From Linderina pennispora (Eukaryota; Kickxellomycota; Kickxellomycetes; Kickxellales; Kickxellaceae), in contig NW_024468256.1 in NCBI RefSeq assembly GCF_002104995.1, positions 392,001 to 456,000 on the forward strand: a DNA stretch of 64,000 bases, written 5' to 3'. This document shows, piece by piece, positions 31,013 through 41,746 of this stretch. A model generated the notes under the pieces. It ran no database searches, was not told where the DNA came from, and was given only the letters and a program-made list of their open reading frames with translations. The position numbers and the translations under genes were made by a program. Each line of letters starts with the position of its first letter. The first letter of the stretch is position 1.

Positions 31013-32999
31013 CAGTTGGTTTTTACCAGGGCACGAAAATGTAATTGCGATACCACAGCCTTTTGCCATTTCAAAAATAAAGTCTGTTGGCCGCGCATAT
31101 GCAGCGATTTTGTAGTGTCACTTTCGAAGAATGGTGGCTTCTGTTCTCCCAAAAGTGCTTCGCGGAAGGCTGAATCTATTTTCATCATACGTAGCGTACG
31201 TGTGCAGATCATGCTGCTGCAGCGTGGTTTCACTTACCACGCAAAACAACCTGCCTTATTTTCTCTCCAGCAATCCATGGCCATATCTTTTTAAGGACAT
31301 CTTGTGTTCCTGCAATTCGCACCATATGGCATTCTATAATTGTCTCAGTTTCTATTATTTAACAGCAAATCCCCGCATCTTTTCAGGACAGAAAAAATGT
31401 TGGGCAAACAAACATCACGGACGGCCACGGATCCAGCGGCACGCCGATCCCATGTGCGACCTATTTGTGTCGTCTGATGCGCTGTCTGTCTGAGATGCTA
31501 TTTCTCGCCTGCCACCATGATGTCAAAGTACTACGTTGGCGTGGAGCGGAAATGCCGGCTAATAGGGCTATCTCGGCCGCATTTCCAGCTGTCCAAAACT
31601 TTGGAGGTGATACACCAGTGATGAAAACGTAACCTGAAAATGGGAGCTTTGCTAATTCGGCTCTCCCGAATTCTCAGTGCTGCATCTAGGATCCAGCGTT
31701 GAGTGTTTACAAATACAGTGACATACATAGCCAAGATTTTCGGTGCTCGCACAATCTTGTACAACTATTCGCCATCTAACCTAATCATTCGCCATCGGTG
31801 TATGTGAAATTACTCGGCCCAGATTCGGTTTGTTAAATATGGCCACGGCCATCGTGCAATACAGGCGAAAGTTTAAAGGTGGCCAAATGACGAGAAATGC
31901 GAGGATATACGAAAGGCCAGTATATTATGATCTGCACTCTTGGCGTGAGGCCAGACTGCCAGACCGACCAGACCGCGAAAAGATAGCAATCGCAGAAATG
32001 GCTATAAAAAAATCAATGCTATGAAACTAGCCGATGCGCAGCCCAGTCGCTCTCGCTTACTGTGGCGGAATGACGTGCGAAATAAACAAACAAATCAATG
32101 CGCAAGATAATTTGCCCGTTGGTGCATCAATAGATACAGCTACACCTGCTCACACATCATCTTTCTCTTCCGCTTCAGCGGCACATCGCTATGGTTTTTT
32201 TTTTTTGGGAAAAACGGCCTGCAACGTTGCAAAGAAAAATGGCCAATGTCCATCTCTTGCGCCTGCATATGCAACCTCCGGCCAGCATTTCAACAGGTCT
32301 ATTTTTACAATGGGATTCACAATTGTGCGAAGGGAAGTGCACCGAGCTGATGTGCTCTGTAAAAAGGCGGATCAATGGAGAGGCATGTATCGTAAGCACC
32401 GGGAACCGGGCCCCAACTCTTGTTCCTTTTTAGTTTCCTGCTATTTTGATTTGCATGAGAGAAATGAGGAGCCAAATCCGTGCAATCCGCTGCTGAGTCA
32501 ATGCTTTCAGGACAGGCAAAATTGCTGTGCAGATGAGGAGTAGTTCCGCTTGTTCCATCTGCTCCTTCGGTCAATTTACTTCCTGCCCACAGTCAGTGAG
32601 AAGCATACACATCCCCGTCCCTTATTCGACAATGGAAGTTCGAGATAGCCCTGTTGTATATTTAGAATAGTTCTACATTTTTGGTGAGCCCACAAACCTG
32701 ATCAGTCGTGGGATCGTCCATATTCTTAGGACTGCAAGATTCCTTGAAATGGGCAAAACTTGTGTGAAGCAGCTTGGGCCCTATATAATGCGAGGCCCGT
32801 AGCCGACAAGAGCAGGATTACTCAGCAAGCCTACTGCCCCTTATTCTCTCCCTCCTCGTCTTGGTCCTCCAATACGTCTTCGTATATACCTTTCCTCAGC
32901 ACCATCATATTCCTTAGTTGCAGACTTCCTCGCAAACACCTCGGCTTTCAGCGCTCACATTCGATAGCATAAACAGCCCGCCCAAGCCATTCTACGAAA
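31013..32999. other. Long gene-poor interval before the repeat-protein gene, with TATA box near its right end
   Basis: Almost 2 kb, AT-richer than flanking genes. Only short frames without family resemblance are present. A clear TATATAA at 32782-32788 and the CT-rich stretch from 32830 belong to the plus-strand gene starting at 33000, implying a leader of about 190 nt. I see no RNA gene or transposon remnant. Confidence 0.45.
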
Positions 33000-35031
33000 A
33001 TGCATCTGAACAACCTTGCCCTTACCTCACTCGTTGCCTCAGCTGCCGCTGGCCTCTACTCTGCTGTGCCGCCTGTCTATTCAGTGGCCCAGAGCGAATG
33101 CGCACCTGGCACCACGATTTACGAAACGAAGACGGTGTATGTCACTGTTGATCGTCCTTATGAGACGACACCGGCTGCCACTTCGACGCCGGCATACCAC
33201 ACCTCGCATGTTGAGTCCACCATTGTCTCGAAGCCCTCGACTCCTGTCTATCACACCAAGCCGACTCCTTCGACCCCTGTGTACCACACCAAGTCGACCC
33301 CTGTGTACCACACCAAGTCCAAGCCTGTCTATCACACCAAGTCGACTCCGGTGTACCACACCAAGTCGAAGCCTGTCTACGAGACTGAGACTACTCCGGT
33401 GTACCACACCAAGCCGACTCCTTCGACCCCTGTGTACCACACCTCGCACGTTGAGTCCACCATTGTCTCCAAGCCGTCGACTCCTGTCTATCACACCAAG
33501 TCGACTCCTGTCTATCATACCAAGTCGAAGCCTGTGTATGAGACCAAGACCACTCCTGTGTACCATACCAAGTCGAAGCCTGTGTATGAGACTGAGACTA
33601 CTCCGGTGTACCACACCAAGCCGACTCCTTCGACCCCTGTGTATCACACCTCGCACGTTGAATCCACCATTGTCTCCAAGCCGTCGACTCCTGTCTACCA
33701 CACTAAGTCGACTCCTGTCTATCACACCAAGTCGAAGCCTGTGTATGAGACCAAGTCGACCCCTGTCTATCATACTAAGTCGAAGCCTGTCTACGAGACT
33801 GAGACTACTCCGGTGTACCACACCAAGCCGACTCCTTCGACCCCTGTGTACCACACCTCGCACGTTGAGTCCACCATTGTCTCCAAGCCGTCGACCCCTG
33901 TCTACCACACTAAGTCGACTCCTGTCTATCATACCAAGTCGAAGCCTGTGTATGAGACCAAGACCACTCCTGTGTACCATACCAAGTCGAAGCCTGTCTA
34001 TGAGACTGAGACCACTCCTGTCTACCACACCAAGCCGACTCCTTCGACCCCTGTGTACCACACCTCGCACGTTGAATCCACCATTGTCTCCAAGCCGTCG
34101 ACTCCTGTCTACCACACTAAGTCGACTCCTGTCTATCACACCAAGTCGAAGCCTGTGTATGAGACCAAGTCGACCCCTGTCTATCATACTAAGTCGAAGC
34201 CTGTCTACGAGACTGAGACTACTCCGGTGTACCACACCAAGCCGACTCCTTCGACCCCTGTGTACCACACCTCGCACGTTGAGTCCACCATTGTCTCCAA
34301 GCCGTCGACCCCTGTCTACCACACTAAGTCGACTCCTGTCTACCACACCAAGTCCAAGCCGGTGTATGAGACCAAGACTACCCCTGTGTACCATACCAAG
34401 TCGAAGCCTGTCTACGAGACTGAGACCACTCCTGTCTACCACACCAAGCCGACTCCTTCGACCCCTGTGTACCACACCTCGCATGCTGAGTCCACCATTG
34501 TCTCCAAGCCGTCGACTCCTGTTTACGAGACCAAGTCGACTCCTGTCTATCATACCAAGTCAAAGCCTGTCTACGAGACTAAGACCACTCCGGTGTACCA
34601 CACCCAAGCCGACTCCTTCGACCCCTGTGTACCACACCTCGCACGTTGAGTCCACCATTGTCTCCAAGCCGTCGACCCCTGTCTATGAGACCAAGTCGAC
34701 TCCGGTGTACCACACCAAGTCCAAGCCTGTTTACGAGACCAAGTCGACCCCTGTCTACCACACCAAGTCGGCTCCTGTCTACGAGACCAAGACTACCCCT
34801 GCCTACCACACCAAGCCGACCCCCTCGACTCCTGTGTATCAGTCTACCAGCACCAGCAGTTGTACTGAGGGCAAGTCGACTCATGTCGAGTCCACCATTG
34901 TCTCGAAGCCATCGACCCCTGTATACCAGACCAAGCCGGCAACCTCGACTCCGATCTACCAGGCTAGCTCTGCGCCTGTCTACAATACCGCGCCTGCCTA
35001 TGTTGCATCAACCATTGCTCCTTACTACTAA
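33000..35031 (+). CDS. Secreted Tyr/Lys/Pro/Thr-rich tandem-repeat protein (putative cell-wall or adhesive coat)
   Basis: About 677 residues. A signal peptide (MHLNNLALTSLVASAAAG) is followed by a short unique region with one cysteine (SECAPGTTIYETKTVYVTV). Then come many copies of short motifs of the form PVYHTK and PVYETK, interspersed with STPVYHTSHVESTIVSKP. The motifs build 69-residue units (207 nt) repeated about five times, flanked by incomplete ones. The C-terminus returns to unique sequence (SSCTEGKSTHVEST ... STIAPYY) with no obvious GPI signal. Tyrosine and lysine at regular spacing within Pro/Thr-rich repeats recall structural or adhesive proteins, and dityrosine or other cross-linking is possible. 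A single extra C near 34604 breaks the frame and is bridged in register. No enzyme domain. Confidence 0.85.
33451..34485 (+). repeat. 207-nt tandem repeats in ABAB arrangement
   Basis: The HVEST anchor (TTGAGTCCACCATTG) recurs at 33451, 33658, 33865, 34072, 34279 and 34486, exactly 207 nt apart each time. Neighbouring units alternate between ETKTTPVYH and ETKSTPVYH variants along with alternating synonymous changes, so the array looks like repeated 414-nt dimers. Outside this core the spacing changes: 240 nt before it and 160 nt after, where the frame break lies. Confidence 0.95.
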
Positions 35032-36899
35032 GTAACATATCTGGCTTTATGAATCTTTAATCCATTCCATTTATTTGACCAATACTTCACAAATGCTTTA
35101 TTGACGTTTAGTTCATTACACCATCATCACTGCTTGTGTGGATTGAAAACCCGTATGCCATTGTTATTTATCAAGCTATTAGTGTGCGTGCTGAGCAGAA
35201 AGAGAATCCATATCGGTAGACACCGGCCCAATCGAGAGCCACATGGCTTCATGTCCCGCTTCCGAGGAATAGAAAGCAGGTGCTACTTTGCAATGAATGA
35301 TTGGTGAAAAGCAGCCGGGACGAAAAGACACGCCTGTCAAGGCTAGCGCTACATGTGTGAAAGCGGCTTTAATAAATCCGAGCGAATGGTTCTTGACAGA
35401 AACTTCGATTACTGCCTCTGAGACAGGTGCGTAATTGCTTTTTACTCCCAGCAGTCACACCCACCCACACAGTTGTCAATTCGACCCATCTTTCAAAACG
35501 CAGCTGTGTCTGCGCACGATCATGTACACACCGCTGATATCCGCGAGTAGGTAGAAAGGGCAAGCTGAGTGCCGTTTGCTGCGGCCAAAGTCTGGGCACC
35601 ATCAGGAAATCAAGGGTTACTTGAAGATATTTGTCAGATTCAAGGAAATCAGCGCATCTGCCTTTGCATTTTTCTTTGCCTTTCGTGCCACCTGACCTCA
35701 CTGCCTGAAGATGCGGGAGCGTGCGCCTTCCCTCACCTTGGCACGGCATCTCGGAACGAAGAAGTCACGATGGCTTACCCCAAAAGCGCTAGCAACTCGC
35801 TATTGTGTGTCCGTGTGCTGCATGCTGAGGGCAGTTGGCAGGATATGCCGCTAAGCGCCTCCCTTGGCAGTAAAGACGGAGAGATGCCGAGCAACCCCTT
35901 GCTCGCAGTTGTTACCGAACCCTCAATGCTCGCATGCATACAGATTAAGCGGATAACAGCGGCCGCTCCGGGCAGCCCTATGCCGATCCACTAGCGAGCG
36001 AAAGGGAATGAAAAGCGCTGATAAAAATAAATGGGTGATTCTCAGTCGATTTCCCTGCTCCCAGGAAAAAACAAGTAGCGAACAGGGGAGGAGCGCGCCA
36101 TGAACACAGTCCTGTTGCTTGGATTTGTTGGGCAAAGGCCCAGAAAGAACACTAAAAAGAAGTTATTAGTCATGCTTCTGAGGGGGCACACGTTTGCAAA
36201 TGCATGCCGGGTGCTGCACATTATGCACGATTACTTGGCGACACCTGATATGTGCCACGTCGGAATTCTGGCACCGACCTCCCCAATGGCAGGCGGAAAG
36301 GTGGAGTATAGGAGATGAGGCGGCATCACGCTTGGCACATGTCTACGGACAGAAATAGGAGAGGTGAGGAAGGAATACACGTAGAAAACAGGAAAAAAAA
36401 TCAACGCGCTTGGGATAATGTTTGGTTGTCGCCCTCCCCGGGTCTCCCACAAAGAGATACAGTGCAGGAAATTACATGGTGGCCGCAGGCAGTTAGCGTC
36501 CCGGCTGCTATCAGGGTTATTGCCGCAGCCCTCAACTTTTATTTTTTGTACATACAGTTTATCCATCCCCCGGATGATGTGCCAAGGATGGCTGACCTGT
36601 ATCTTGGCCAGCGGCCACGACGTGCATATTCTCTTTTGTGCCAGGTCATGCATCTCACTGGTGAGAGGCAGGGAACGCACATTCCAGAAATAGGTTGCAA
36701 TGATTTTCCACCATTTTGTTTCACGCTCGGTTTATCCAAGAGACACTGCTTATTGCAAACTTGCTATAAAACCTCCTGTCGGCGGGTCGTCTGCGCAAAA
36801 TCCTTCATCCACACTTCTTCTTCACAACAACTGTTTTATTATCCAATCCCTTACAGAACTCTTTTTGCAATTCATCTTGACCCTTTGAAAACAACCACA
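35032..36899. other. Gene-poor interval, with promoter of micro zinc-finger D at its right end
   Basis: Nearly 1.9 kb without a recognisable gene; all frames are short and unlike known families. TATAAAA at 36765-36771 lies about 130 nt before the micro-gene start at 36900, with a CT-rich, CAA-containing leader between, the same promoter layout as the fungalysin genes. Confidence 0.5.
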
Positions 36900-37067
36900 A
36901 TGTGCGACTTCCAATTCCAGCACCAGCTCCCCTACAAGGGCAACTTCGGCGTGTTCCGGCTCTACAACTACTCGTGCAACATCTGCGGTGCCTACTTCAA
37001 CACCGTGCACCAGGCCAGCGAGCACGTCCGGGCAGAGCACTTCTTCCCCGACCTTGACGACTTGTAG
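36900..37067 (+). CDS. Micro zinc-finger protein D (55 residues, single C2H2 finger)
   Basis: Best-supported of the four micro-genes. The 55-residue product has an aromatic N-terminal half (MCDFQFQHQLPYKGNFGVFR). A finger with C26, C29, H42 and H47 follows (YSCNICGAYF ... SEHVRAEHF) in C-x2-C-x12-H-x4-H spacing, and it ends FPDLDDL. The upstream TATAAAA, well-formed leader and CACAATG start context support real expression. It is close in sequence to micro-protein A (CNICGAYF versus CQICGAAF; EHVRAEH versus DHVRENH). A lone C2H2 finger usually cannot give specific DNA binding by itself, so a protein-interaction or dimeric role is more likely. Function unknown. Confidence 0.65.
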   Translation: MCDFQFQHQLPYKGNFGVFRLYNYSCNICGAYFNTVHQASEHVRAEHFFPDLDDL

Positions 37068-37726
37068 ATAGGCAGCAATTGCAGAATCACCGATGACTCC
37101 GGTATCAGCCACTACTGTTGAGGATACCCTCGTGTACAGGTTCTACAGGAAGGCTCAGGCGGACCCAGTTCCTCCCTTCCTCTCCTCGATGGTCGTGTGG
37201 ATCAGCTTAGGGATTCCAACTCTCCCTTTCCTGTACACTCACTCCATTCGTTGTACTATAATTACTCTGTGCTCAGCAATTCCTGCACAGATCTGTATCT
37301 ATAATTTGTAAAAACAAAAAAAACATCCAATCTCTAGATCTACTACAAGTCGACAAGCGCTCTTTCTTTTCCGTCTGTTTCTTTCTATCCTCTTATTCTT
37401 CACGTTCTCTTGAAAAAAAGAAAAAAATAAACCCAGTTTACAAAGCACTTGGCACACATTTTGACAACTTTCTTGGCTTTTGCCTTTGCCAAGACAAGTA
37501 CCAGATGTATACTGCATGGCAGTATAACACCGGGGAGAGGAATTATGCAGCTGCCAGGCTCCACCTGCAGCTTTTCCGCAGCACACGCGCAGGATATTAT
37601 TGTCGGAAACCGCAGCAGCTCCATGCGTCACTTGGGCCATGCACTGCGGTACACACGCTGCATGTCCATCCTTGTCCAAATCGCTGGTGGAGACTGCATG
37701 TGCATTTGACAAGCCGAAATTATTCA
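37068..37726. other. Intergenic between micro zinc-finger D and REX4, with an unassigned cysteine-rich frame
   Basis: About 660 nt. The part near 37320-37440 is A/T-run rich. On the minus strand an open frame (about 37440-37720) encodes nine cysteines in 80 residues (AACVPQC, RVCCG, SQESCQNVCQVLC). It lacks an ATG and any signal peptide and starts at the REX4 stop, so I do not call it a gene. Confidence 0.35.
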
Positions 37727-39071
37727 CTAGCGAGACTGCTGCTCCTTCCTCTCGCGCCGCAGCTGCTCAAAGCGCTCCTTGGTCCTGGCTTTCTTAATCT
37801 GCACCTTGTACCGCTTTGGATGCAATTCCTTCTCCCACTCGTCCTTGACCTTGCGGTATAGTAGGCATCGTGGTCTTTGCGTCTGTCACAGATGAGTGCT
37901 CGCCCTCCTGGATGTTGATGTTGAGCACCGACGCGGCTAATTTGCGCAACGATGGCGCGCTGCCGTTGTTGAGCTTGCGGAAGCCCTTGTACTTGGCTGT
38001 GTCACGCACCATCAGCGGCGGGTGGGTCAGCATGAGGGCACGCAGGTCGTTCTGTAGCGCATGGCCAATAACAACCCTGTCCTTGAACAGGTCGGCGACC
38101 TGCTGCTGCACGTCCTTGAACTTTGCGCCGTTAGTCAGGTCTGACTTGCGAATTCCCGACACCCATGTGCGGTAGTCGGTAACTGGTTCCTGCGGCTTGA
38201 CAAACGTGTCCATGATGACATGGCCGTAATAGTTAACAATCGATACACGGGCCAACATGGACCGACAGCCCTTGAAGCCAGCACCGACCATTTCGCAGTC
38301 CACAGCTAGATACCGGCCGATTGCCTCGCGCTTCTCTTTCGATACCGTGGGTCGGACAGGCTTCGACGAGGCAGGTGTATCAGAGCGGCGCGCCTTGACG
38401 ATATCTGTGGGCAGATCTCCATCATCCTCTTCCCCTTCCTCATCCGCACCATCTGCCTTTATGAGCTTGGTGCTATTCCGGCTCTTGGCAGCACGGCTGT
38501 CGTTGGCATCTTCCTCCAGCTTGTCAAACCAGTCGTTGGCATCACGCGGCAAATCGTCGTTTCCATTCTGCTCCACCTCGTCTGCAACCAGCATCGCCAG
38601 GGACAGTGCACGCTGACGCTCTGCACGGCGCTCCATCTCGTCGGCATCCTCGCCCTCATTGTCTGAGCCAGACCTTGCTGCTGTTGGTGCCGAAGATGCT
38701 GGCTGGCTGTCATGGACAACGAAGCTTTCCTCCTCGTCATCAGAGTCCCAGGCGTACAGATCCTGCACGTCGTCGTCGTTATACTGGACATCCTGCATTT
38801 CCTTTTCCTTGCGGTCCTTTTCCTCCTTCTCACGCTTCTTCTGCGCCTTCTTGGCCTTCTTTGCGCGCTTCTTCTCTGCTGCAGCCTCATTGTCGCCAAG
38901 CAGGGCGTCGACAAAGTCGTCTACGACCTCATCGTCATTAGCGGATCCCTTCCTCTTATTTCTCTTCTTCTTGCTACCACCACTGCTGTCTTTGAACCGG
39001 AGAACTCTGTCCATCGACAGGACGACATCGTCATGAAGGAGCTCTTCCTCTTCCACGTCGATCTTAGCCAC
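37727..39071 (-). CDS. REX4: REX4-like RNA exonuclease (DEDDh family)
   Basis: 3'-5' exonuclease linked to pre-rRNA processing in the nucleolus. The product, about 448 residues, has a long charged N-terminal half: a lysine-rich block (KKRAKKAKKAQKKREKEEKD) serving as likely nuclear or nucleolar signal, and acidic stretches. The exonuclease domain follows with exo I AVDCEMVG, exo II VIGHALQNDLRAL and exo III HSSVTDAKTTM. LARVSIVNYYGHVIMDTFV and RTWVSGI are typical of Rex4 and ISG20-type enzymes. A single-base break near 37880 precedes the basic C-terminal tail (YRKVKDEWEKELHPKRYK ... RKEQQSR), which ends at 37727. Divergent from EME1 with about 350 nt between. Confidence 0.92.
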
Positions 39072-39422
39072 TGGCTTGGGACACTACAGGTTGTGCATGT
39101 GTTAAACAGCTTATCGCTTATGCTTGTCATCGGACTGGTGTGGCAATTGCCTGCATGCATACATTGGACTTCATTTGGGAATATAAATGTGTAAAAAATA
39201 TCACTAGGGAAGCAGACAAGCAGCGCCTCTACGGCTGCCGCATCTGCAGCTGTAGCTGTGAGGAAAATGTTATCGAAAAAAAAAAAAAAAAAACCGCAAG
39301 CCAACAGTTGGGTGCAGGAATCACTGGATTGGATCAGCAGTTTAAGGCGCTGGAAATTAGGAACCCTGAAGCAGGTGGACTGGTCATTCACTCTTCCTTG
39401 TTTACACACATTCTTTACACAA

Positions 39423-41702
39423 ATGACAAACGGGCCTGACATTATCGACCTACTGACAGACACGTCGTCGCTGGACTTGGAAGCCTCACGGCCAGCATCC
39501 CCGGCAGCCGCGGTAGCAGCATCCCCGTATGCTCGTAGAGACCGGCTAGTCCAGCCTCGCCGACCGCCGCAGCAACCTGCAGCAGACGTGCCATCACCAA
39601 ACACGCCCAACCTGCCTTCACCATCAGTATTATTTCATATAGACAATATTTCCGCAACTCCCACACGACGCTCCGAGTCATCACATAGCAGCCTCCAGCT
39701 TATTAGCCGAGACACAGCCCTAGACATCCCGTCATCGCCACCTACGGTAGATGAGTACGTAATGGATGAGCTGCGAGATAACCAGCCGCAAGATTACGAC
39801 GAACAAGGCCTGTCTGATTTTCCAGGACTGCCGCCACCATTGGACCTTGGCGAGTTTACACCTGGAGAGCTAGCAGCAGACGGAGAGCTGTCGGATACAA
39901 GCTTCTTTCTGGACGAGATAGTGCGAGGTGCAAGCGCTTTCGATAGGCAGCGGGTAGCTAGTTCAGATGAATTCAGGACCGAAACTCGATCTCCAAGTCA
40001 AGTGAGTGTGCCGAGGATGCATGCCGATGACGCCAGCGATTCGGCACCGCCAACAGAGATCCTAGCTAGCGAGTCAGAGTCGGACACGGGCGACGCGTAT
40101 TTCACGAGAATCAGACAGTCATTAAGGCAAGCAGCTGAAGGGAATGTCCGGACTGGTGCGGCACTGCTGGGCCGGCGGTCTGCAAGCATGCAACATACAG
40201 TAGCCGATACCACTGGCAAGACACCAAGCATGATGAGTGGCAGCAGCCAGGCTATGCCCAGCTCATCACCAGTACTGTCACTGCACCAACCACCAGCGAT
40301 ACACAGCAGTCAGATCCTGGCCACATCTACCAGCCTGAGTCTGCCATCATCACCTGGACCGCCTGCGGACCGTAGTCCGAGCGGAATGCACACAATGTCG
40401 CAGGCACTGACGCTGAAGGAGATTGAACGTGAGCGGAAGCGTATGGAGCGCGAAGAGAAGAAGCGGTTGCGAGAAGAAGAAAAGGCACGGAGGGAGAAGA
40501 AGAAGCAGTACGAGAAGAGTCTGAGCAAGGCAAACCGCAAGCAAGTCGATACGTCAGAGATTGCCAAGGATATAATCGTGCTGGCAGACAAGTCAGTGTT
40601 AGACATGTTAGCGGCTCCGCACAAGAAAAACAGTATGGCACACGGCGCATCTCCAGCTGAGGGCGGGCTGGCGACTGATAGCGATTGTGGAGCTAGTGAG
40701 GGGAATATGGATGAGCGGGAGCACGCGCTATTTGCCGGTCTGCTCGAAGCCGGGATCAAATACCGGGTCTCTGACATCGGTGCTCTAGGTGCATTCAAAT
40801 GGGAGATGGAAATGCACCGCAAGTGGGACTCGCTGATGGGCATGTACGTGCCGCTGGCAGTCCCACGCACAGTCCCAGTGCGCCTAGCTGCGATGGTTGT
40901 GTGGCCAAGCGAGCGGCTCGTCGACCTCGTGTCACGCTCGCAGCTCGCAGATGCCGTCGAAGTTGAGCGTGGACTACTGGGCGTCCGCCGACTGTTTGTG
41001 GTGGTTGTTGGACTGGCAAAATTCCTGAACAAAGTCCAGACTGTAGAATCACGCGAGTTTGCGCGAATGATACGCCAGAGACTCAAGAGCGGCTCAGTAC
41101 ACCCTGCGCAGTCTCGTCGACACACTGATACGCGGACAACAGTTACTGAGGATGAAGTTGACGAGGCGGTGTTGCAAATACAGGTGACTAATCCGCTGGT
41201 GACATGGTTTTTGCAGTGCAAGGACACAAGCGCGCTCAGCCGCCTGCTGCATCAAACATCTGCGGACATGGTGCAGGCTGTCTTCCGGAGCAAGGGCCAG
41301 AACGAGTGGATATCGACCGACAGCAGCGACCCCGGGATGGGCTCGACGTTCTTCACCAGCTCGCAGCCGTCAATGGCAAACAATTTCATTACTAGCGAAG
41401 TGCGCAGTGCTCTGCGGGCTGCTGTTATTCGGACTGGTGCTGATCTAACCGATTCGTGGATCCGCGCACTAGCCATGATCCCAAAGGTCACGCTAGCTGT
41501 AGCCCAGTGCATCGTCGCGCAGTACCCGACGCCGCGCTGCCTGTTTGACGCATGGGAGCGGCAGGGCAGCGTGCCTGAGCGTGCCCAGATGCTGGCTAAC
41601 CTGACTGTATCCGGCGGCCGTAGGCTGGGCATCACCATGTCGACCCGCATATTCCACATGTTCACTGAGTCCAACCCATCCAAGCCATACGCCGAGTGTT
41701 GA
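39423..41702 (+). CDS. EME1: EME1/Mms4-like subunit of the Mus81 structure-specific endonuclease
   Basis: Non-catalytic partner of Mus81 that resolves recombination intermediates and stalled forks. About 759 residues, no frame breaks. The N-terminus (MTNGPDIIDLLTDTSSLD) contains a hydrophobic-acidic stretch resembling a SUMO-interacting motif. A long disordered Ser/Pro-rich region follows, then a highly charged helix (EIERERKRMEREEKKRLREE). The ERCC4-like nuclease fold lies in the C-terminal half (FKWEMEMHRKWDSL, VGLAKFLNKVQTVESREF, MIPKVTLAVAQCIVAQYP with the tandem helix-hairpin-helix). The catalytic ERK-D motif of Mus81 is absent, as expected for EME1. The ATG at 39423 is taken because it opens directly into this motif; an 18-nt A-run lies 140 nt upstream. 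Confidence 0.85.
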   Translation: MTNGPDIIDLLTDTSSLDLEASRPASPAAAVAASPYARRDRLVQPRRPPQQPAADVPSPNTPNLPSPSVLFHIDNISATPTRRSESSHSSLQLISRDTALDIPSSPPTVDEYVMDELRDNQPQDYDEQGLSDFPGLPPPLDLGEFTPGELAADGELSDTSFFLDEIVRGASAFDRQRVASSDEFRTETRSPSQVSVPRMHADDASDSAPPTEILASESESDTGDAYFTRIRQSLRQAAEGNVRTGAALLGRRSASMQHTVADTTGKTPSMMSGSSQAMPSSSPVLSLHQPPAIHSSQILATSTSLSLPSSPGPPADRSPSGMHTMSQALTLKEIERERKRMEREEKKRLREEEKARREKKKQYEKSLSKANRKQVDTSEIAKDIIVLADKSVLDMLAAPHKKNSMAHGASPAEGGLATDSDCGASEGNMDEREHALFAGLLEAGIKYRVSDIGALGAFKWEMEMHRKWDSLMGMYVPLAVPRTVPVRLAAMVVWPSERLVDLVSRSQLADAVEVERGLLGVRRLFVVVVGLAKFLNKVQTVESREFARMIRQRLKSGSVHPAQSRRHTDTRTTVTEDEVDEAVLQIQVTNPLVTWFLQCKDTSALSRLLHQTSADMVQAVFRSKGQNEWISTDSSDPGMGSTFFTSSQPSMANNFITSEVRSALRAAVIRTGADLTDSWIRALAMIPKVTLAVAQCIVAQYPTPRCLFDAWERQGSVPERAQMLANLTVSGGRRLGITMSTRIFHMFTESNPSKPYAEC

Positions 41703-41746
41703 ACATGGCCTAATATATTGTTTTATAGGTGAAGAGTTTTTGGTGT

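Noticed and set aside
33081-34553. 490-codon minus-strand frame and a 671-codon second plus frame over the repeat gene
   Set aside because: Repeat units of 207 nt (a multiple of three) keep every frame open once it is open. Only the frame with a signal peptide and the PVYHTK motifs has sensible ends.
33200-35000. Regular repeats considered as a CRISPR array
   Set aside because: The repeats are coding, in frame, contiguous and without unique spacers; the host is a eukaryote.
36315-36899. In-frame upstream extension of micro zinc-finger D to about 250 residues
   Set aside because: The TATA box at 36765 and the CT/CA-rich leader lie inside the extension, and its translation is not protein-like, so the ATG at 36900 is preferred.
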